Source: Polytrichum commune (lineage: Eukaryota; Streptophyta; Polytrichopsida; Polytrichales; Polytrichaceae). Taken from it: a stretch of DNA of 64,000 nucleotides. A program made the position numbers and the translations under genes. The stretch lies in contig OX485809.1 in the NCBI GenBank assembly GCA_950295325.1, forward strand, positions 21,528,144 through 21,592,143, read 5' to 3'. Below the pieces are notes generated by a model. The model was not told where the DNA came from. It ran no database searches and saw nothing but the letters and a program-made list of their open reading frames with translations. Positions within the stretch are counted from its first letter, which is position 1; every line of letters begins with the position of its first letter. Below are positions 58,201-64,000 of this stretch, one piece after another.

Positions 58201-61200
58201 TTATGAGTTCTCAAAAACAAAGTATATTGATAAGTGACCTGTGTTCTTGTGCAGAATGATTGGAGTGTGGTGAAGAGAGGGTGGGATGCTCAAGTGCTTG
58301 GAGAAGCTCCGCATAAATTCACAAGTTGTCTTGAGGCTTTAAAAAAGCTCAAGGAAGCGGATCCCAGTGTGAATGACCAATATTATCCCCCTTTTGTTAT
58401 TGTAGATGAGTCTGGCAAGCCAGTTGGTCCGATTGTAGATGGAGATGCAGTTGTTACCTTCAACTTCCGTGCAGACCGAATGGTGATGGCTGCCAAGGCC
58501 TTTGAGTATGAGAAATTCGACAAGTTTGATCGTGTACGGACCCCAAAAATCAAATATGCGGGCATGCTCCAGTATGATGCAGACCTTAAGCTCCCTAAAC
58601 ACTTTCTGGTGCAGCCCCCACAAATTGAGGAAACTTCAGGCGAATACTTGGTGCATAATGGAGTGAAGTCCTGGGTGTGCAGGTAAGAAACAAACTCAAT
58701 GCTTGAAAAATTGATGTCATTGAGCTTTACATATTTTGACTTCGGTCACAATGAAAGAGTTGATTATCCCCATGAATCACATTTTCTCCCACTCTTAACT
58801 CGGCATAGCAGTTAAACTCCCAACATCTTCTCATCCTCACATAATGCCAACGCACTAGCGCAATAAATATGTTTACAACAGCTTAGATGCCATTGCTCCT
58901 TTAGCATGATTCATGAACTTATTTGTAATGCCAAATATAATTAGGCTGGTGGTTGTTATTGCAGTGAAACTGTCAAATTCGGTCATGTCACATTTGTCTG
59001 GAATGGAAACCGTTCTGGACAATTCAGCGACACCCTCGAAAAGTATGTGGAAATTCCAAGTGATTCAGGCATAAGTTTCAACCAGGAACCCAAAATGAAG
59101 GCGATTGAAATAGCCGAGAAGGCTGCTGAAGCTCTACGTAGTGGTGAATGGGACCAGGTATATTATATTGATCAGGCTTCTACAGATTATAGGTGTTTAA
59201 AAGTCCAAATAAAAAATATGAAAAAAACCCTGATCCACACAGGCTTTCCATATGCTATAATTGTCTAGAAGGTTCTCTTTGGTTTTATGTCCATACATTT
59301 GTCTTAAGTGCAGAGAGAGATGTAGGTAGTGGTTAGGGAGGGTCACTTCCTGTAGAAATATGAACCACAAGACATAAACGGGTATTTTTAGGGTGGTTAT
59401 GAAGTAATTTCCACATTTTTGTGATATTCCACATTTAATTATTATTATTATTGAAATATATCTTATGTATTTTTAGAATGAATTTCCAATGCCTTAAATG
59501 TCTTGAAGACTTTTTATAATTTACTTTAAAACATTAAACAGGACCCTATCTTTTGTCACACCTGAAATTCTATTGAACAGGGGTAGTGCTGTTCCTCCAT
59601 CAATTCAATACTTGTGTCAAATACTTGGAGTCTGAAGTGAGCGACTTCTAATGGGGTGTGGGTATAAATGGTAATTGCAGGTTCGAGTGAATTTGCCAAA
59701 TGGGGATATGATAGGTCACACGGGTGACCTTGACGCCACCATTATTGGTTGTGCTGCAGTTGATGATGCTGTCAAGGTTAATAAAAAATATTTCTCCTCC
59801 TACATTTCAGCTAACGGAACACCTTGCAGTACCATATAACATCACCGTTCTAATGAATTGCTTCGGAAATGATTTTGACAGTGCAAAATTGAAACTGCTT
59901 CTAAAAGCTTTAAGCGATGGCAGGGAGGTTGGATAGAGTGACTCCTTTTGGGCACAGGAGTCATAAGGTCAAGGAATATTATAGTACTGAATGAAAATAA
60001 AGCATGAACACTAAATGCTTTTATAGTGCTGAATTCTCTTACCATTTTCAGGATTTTGATTATTATATGTGTGACAAATGTTACCCTGGGTTACTTTTAT
60101 GGCCTTCACAAACTACATCAAGCTCATAGTAGAAGGTGTGGGACCTGTGCAGATTATGTTAGATGCCACCGAGGAAGTTGGAGGCATTTTTCTGATCACC
60201 GCCGATCATGGAAATGCTGAAGACATGGTGAAAAGAAATCCAAAGACTGGTGCGCCTGTTAAAGACAAGAATGGAAATTACCAAATCCTGACATCTCATA
60301 CATGTGCTCCAGTAAGTTGGTTGCTCTTGTGAAGATGCTTTACTATTGTTTCATTGTGTTCCTTTTGCATGGTTCACGTTTTCTCAATCTTTAGCCATTG
60401 GTTGACTACATAACCCTTTAAGGTTTGAGAAACCCATTCTAGGCCTCAAGGTGTTGTAGGGAGGGGTTTAAGATTACTTCTTGACATCTTAAGCTAAAAG
60501 TGTCAATAAGTGACCCTATCTCAAATTAGCCCAATTATCATATGCAATCACAACATACATATACGTAAACTGAATTAGGGGAAACAAGCTTTTTTTCAGT
60601 GACCTTTTCTTAGTCAGACACCTATATTTGAGTGGTATCTGGTTAGGTGTCGCTCCAAGAACGGATACCAAAAAGGCGTGTTTAAAGAAGATTTGACTAC
60701 ATGCTCAAAATATGATAACCATTCTAGACTCAGTAGTCAACGTAAATGGGGTGACCTTTATGACCATTCAATGAGCTCAATAATCTTCACTTTTATAATG
60801 AATAAGGTACAAGATTTATAAGGAGAAGTGGCTATGGCCTTGATTTTGATTCGCTAACTATCACATACTAGTCATGTGTTTTGTATACTAGAAGTGGGCT
60901 ACTCGGATTAAGTAGCCATTTAAGACCCATCTACCTTAAAGGGAGAGTTGAGCTCATATAAATGACTTGGACTAGAATACATACCATGTATATCATCTGG
61001 CCACCATTGTCACATATGACTTTATTTTCACTTCCTCTTTTTGATAGGTTGTGCTAGAATATGGATGCAATAGGATAGAGCTTTTTCTTATAAAGGAATT
61101 GTTTACTTCTGTAGGGGTTTGTACTCATTGTCACGTATGCCATATAAACATACCCCCAGACCTTTAAGGGTTAATGCTTCGATGTCTTGTGGTGATTTCA

Positions 61201-61363
61201 GGTGCCCATTGCAATTGGAGGTCCAGGTTTAGTGAAAGGTGCAAGGTTCAGGACGGATCTGCCACACGCAGGGCTGGCAAATGTTGCTTCGACCTTTATC
61301 AACCTTCATGGATTTGAAGCTCCCCATGACTACGAACCAACATTGATTGAAGTTGTTGAGTGA
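55281..61363 (+). CDS. iPGAM: 2,3-bisphosphoglycerate-independent phosphoglycerate mutase
   Basis: This glycolytic/gluconeogenic enzyme interconverts 3- and 2-phosphoglycerate using two divalent metal ions and a phosphoserine. Exons: 55281-55607, 56092-56219, 56374-56524, 57259-57462, 58255-58682, 58965-59157, 59681-59776, 60153-60311, 61202-61363; all introns are GT-AG and all joins are in phase. From ATG 55446 (MPAGADGW) the product is 560 residues, the usual land-plant length. The upstream ATG 55281 gives 615 and adds a Ser/Arg/Lys-rich leader. Key motifs: LIILDGWG (metal Asp), [12 protein letters not shown] (catalytic Ser), [30 protein letters not shown] and [10 protein letters not shown]. 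The end LIEVVE is plant-like. In exon 8 an upstream AG also exists, but only 60153 gives the conserved IMLDATEEV. Introns 3 and 8 carry family A repeats. No defect is seen. Confidence 0.97.
56760..57070 (+). repeat. Dispersed repeat family A in phosphoglycerate mutase intron 3
   Basis: Reads GAGTGGCGTGTGCTTAGATG, AACAGACACCAAAAAG, GAGATTGGACTATGTGCTCA and CAACAATCAACATGATTGGG. The same order of phrases is found at 60610-60960 in intron 8 of the same gene and in the other family A copies. Confidence 0.65.
60610..60960 (+). repeat. Dispersed repeat family A in phosphoglycerate mutase intron 8
   Basis: Reads GAGTGGTATCTGGTTAGGTG, GAACGGATACCAAAAAGGCG, ACTACATGCTCAAAATATG, and ends near ATTTAAGACCCATCTACCTT. 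It is collinear with the intron 3 copy and in the same orientation. Confidence 0.65.
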
Positions 61364-61979
61364 GAAATATATTAACTTAAACACAACACTGACCCAAAAC
61401 AATGGACTCACCAGCAGCTGATATGTGGTCTGCAGTAAGGATACCACAATCCGAGGTTGCAATTTGGCAAACAAGTACATTTGTGGTGTTGTAATAATGC
61501 CAAATAGGATGTTTTTAATCAAAAAAACTGTTCTAGAATACTTGGTTACTTGTCTAATCAACTAATGTTTTAAATATGCCTTCTTTACTTATCTCCAGGC
61601 TATGCTCAAACTTGGAACTAAGTACTGTGGTTGTTGCAGGCCTTGAACCAAATTATTGACTGTCAGATCCTATTTCATCCTCTGTCCTCATTAAAAGTTG
61701 TTCTTCATGTACATTGTCTAAGTGGACGACTCTAACTGAGAGAAGCATGACTCAATTGAAAAGTGTGGGAGAGGGAATAGCATACGAATGCACCTCTCAT
61801 TCATCCAACATGAAGCCCTAAAATATAATGTAGCCTGGATGCTATTGATCGTAGTTGATTTGATCCGGATTTACAGTGGCTTCAAAGTTTCGAAGTAGTC
61901 TACATAATCCAAGTCATTTGAGATGAATCGGCCACAAACTTATAGGGGTCAAGTTCTTATGTTGGATGGATGAGAGGTA
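61364..61979. other. iPGAM: 3' flank of the phosphoglycerate mutase gene
   Basis: Likely includes the 3' UTR; AATAAAGATTA-like polyadenylation signals were not clearly identified. No gene was recognised. Confidence 0.35.
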
Positions 61980-62670
61980 TGCTTGTATGCGATGATTTTC
62001 TCTCCTACAAATCGTATGTTTCCATAGTTAATGTAACACCGAGCAAAGGGTAAGCTAGAGAGGACCTAGTCCATCACTCTTTGAAACTCAGCAAGTGCAT
62101 TTTTTAGGCCAAATGGAAGAACTTCCAATGATACAATTGATCCTTCCCATCCTGTTCAACTCTCCATAATGTCGTTTTCACTCGATATCCCGCAAGTAAT
62201 GAAAGTTGGTGATAGTCGGATCTCAAGTCTAGGGTGCTAAATACTCGAGAAAATCCGATGGCATCGAACAACTCTTCTGGGATTGGCATGGGATATTGAT
62301 CCAACTTGGTCTTCCGGTTAACTGGATGGTAATCCCCGTACATCCATTTTTTTTGTCCAATTGCCAAATATATCCTTCTTCGATGGTATAACCGTAGTAC
62401 AAGTATACTTCCCGTTGGAGAGGTCGATCAACTTTGCTGCCAAGAGCTCTCGGCAATAAGCCTGGACACCAACCATCTCAAAAACATTGAGTCTATAAGG
62501 TCTCCGAAAAATAGGATGGTTATCGTCCATCTGAATGTGGATGGATTTTCCATTGTAACCTTCATGATCTTGAAGGCTAAAAGCAAAACACCTACAGTAC
62601 GAGCAAATGAATGCTTGTATTTTCGGTGTCTGAGCACCAATGAGATGAAGGCCAATTATCAAACTCTATG
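61980..62670 (-). pseudogene. Ty3/gypsy reverse-transcriptase fragment
   Basis: Pieces in changing minus-strand frames read DDNHPIFRRPYRLNVFEM, GDYHPVNRKTKLDQYPMPIP, FSTLDLRSDYHQLSL (catalytic Asp retained in LDLR) and, further on, NALAEFQRVMD and PFARCYINYG, where the family has a YxDD box. The second catalytic pair is lost and frames shift at least twice. This is a dead fragment of a Ty3/gypsy pol gene. No LTR was recognised around it. Confidence 0.75.
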
Positions 62671-64000
62671 GTTTTCCTCTCCACCAAAGGAGAACCATCT
62701 GATGTTGGCATAAACTCTAACTACCACTAAGAGGAAGGGGCATTAACCATGCCCCCAACCTCAGTGCCAACAATAGAGTCTAGCCTCCCTTCATCACCAC
62801 CAACATGCGATAATGAAGCTACCACCGGAGGTAGACAATTGAATGAAACCATTCGTAGGAATATCCTCTATGCCTCACTCCTCCCAAACTCAAAATCCAA
62901 AACAACATAAACCCATTGAGTTCAAAGCTTCTCCATCATTTGTTGTTTGAATCGAGATATTCGTTTGGCTTCTACAACCATGGTTTCCATTCCCTCCTTC
63001 ATAGATGTGGACCGTTGTGCCCCTTGACCAAAGTCCTCTACCCCTAAAGACAACAACTGGTCACCGCGATGCCTTTACAATTCAAGGCATAAATCAACAA
63101 TCCACACCATGATGTTAAGATCCATGGCTTGGCCAACACGAACCGTCCTTGGCCATAAAAAAGGCCATGTGTTGTTATGGTTCCAGTCTGGAATCCCATG
63201 GCAGGCTCCCGTTCATTGGCAAAGGGTTCACAATGGGTTTAAGTGTGAGCATCCCACACCATACCAGACCCCCAATCACAGTATGAGGAGGTCACTCCCT
63301 CTTTAATTTATGTGTACACGTGTGCTTAAGACTTATTTATCGGGGGGCTATTTACCTTGCAGGAAAGATTATAAGGGTATGGTATTTTTCAAAATAAAGG
63401 TAAATACTTGTATTTTAATACACCCTATCAGTCATTATAAATTTTTGGTGGAATCATTTTAAAATACCAAATTTTATTAATACTGCATTTTGTTTCTTAT
63501 TCTCCCAATAACCAATTTTTTTGACTTTACCCCAAATTTTTTTCCTCGGAGCCCAACTATTGTCCATTTTTTTCTTACACTGCATTTTATTTCGTACACC
63601 CCATTTTTTTTTGGCTCTGTAAGCGACATGTTTTTTCATGAGGGACATTCCTCTTCTTACAATCATGAATTGTGTAGTTCAGCCACAATGCTAAACTCAC
63701 ATGAACTAAATTAAAACAATGAACCTAAGGCAAAGGCAACAAGTGCAGCATTGTCTTAGACTGTGAAATGAAGTCAAATTTGATATAGAAGTCAATTTGT
63801 GTTTAGGAACACAATGTATCCAACCCCTTGCGGGTCCAATTTGGTTCCTAACACTCGAACATGAACATTTCAAGTATGCAATGGTTGGACATTCCGAATC
63901 GGAGTCACTAATTGGTTGTTACGTAGTTCACTTATTCTTATTCTTTCAGAGTACCTCCCACAATTATTGGCCTTAAAGGAATGAGACCTTAATTTTCTAT
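62671..64000. other. Gene-free stretch at window end
   Basis: No gene was recognised. The part near 63295-63420 (TTTAATTTATGTGTACACGTGTGC ... GGGGGGCTATTTACCTTGC) resembles 34275-34345, so it is another dispersed repeat. Sequence left of it may be further gypsy remains. Confidence 0.4.

Overview
The window looks like nuclear DNA of a streptophyte plant, probably a seed-free lineage (bryophyte, lycophyte or charophyte grade). The reasons are an AT-rich, intron-rich layout, a plant-type cofactor-independent phosphoglycerate mutase in nine exons, TTTAGGG-like blocks, and a dense mix of plant-type transposons (MULE, CACTA, PIF/Harbinger, pogo, MITEs, SINE, LINE, LTR). The exact lineage cannot be fixed by eye. 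Only one gene is a clear conserved housekeeping gene; most of the rest is transposable-element (TE) sequence in different stages of decay.

Layout. 0.77-3.82 kb: an end-to-end pogo/Tc1-mariner element with TA target duplication and 24-bp terminal inverted repeats (TIRs) around a disabled transposase. 4.0-6.1 kb: two MITE-like elements. 6.3-7.6 kb: a decayed LINE tail. 9.6 kb: a short hairpin MITE. 11.3-12.3 kb (minus): a probable small two-exon membrane-protein gene. 14.8-19.3 kb (minus): a 5'-truncated LINE (RNase H, zinc knuckle, nuclease-like C-terminus) split by a solo LTR. 19.3-20.3 kb: remains of a Harbinger-type Myb/SANT accessory gene. 20.4-24.2 kb (minus): a nearly intact MULE-type transposase gene (GCM-like zinc cluster, DDE, SWIM; one intron, one stop). 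25.5-26.6 kb (plus): a gene for a small acidic protein of unknown function. 26.8-27.4 kb: a five-unit tandem repeat carrying a hairpin.

27.7-33.2 kb (plus): the most unusual gene. It has ten exons joined by GT-AG introns and encodes about 1,126 residues. A ParB-like domain lies at the N-terminus and a degenerate beta-class DNA amino-methyltransferase-like fold at the C-terminus. Its first intron contains a CACTA element inserted on the splice acceptor, with a tRNA-derived SINE inside the CACTA. Only two in-frame TGA codons interrupt the long frame.

33-54 kb is mostly non-coding repeats: an almost perfect 160-bp-arm hairpin (35.8-36.1 kb), a PIF/Harbinger transposase pseudogene (41.3-43.5 kb) carrying a second solo LTR and a 91-bp insertion, a Tourist-like MITE (44.5-45.1 kb), a foldback element with arms of about 560-590 bp (46.6-47.9 kb), another TIR element (50.2-51.1 kb), and several copies of two dispersed repeat families.

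55.3-61.4 kb (plus): cofactor-independent phosphoglycerate mutase, nine exons, 560 residues from the conserved start or 615 from an upstream in-frame start that adds a transit-peptide-like leader. 62.0-62.7 kb (minus): a Ty3/gypsy reverse-transcriptase relic. The rest is AT-rich sequence without recognisable genes.
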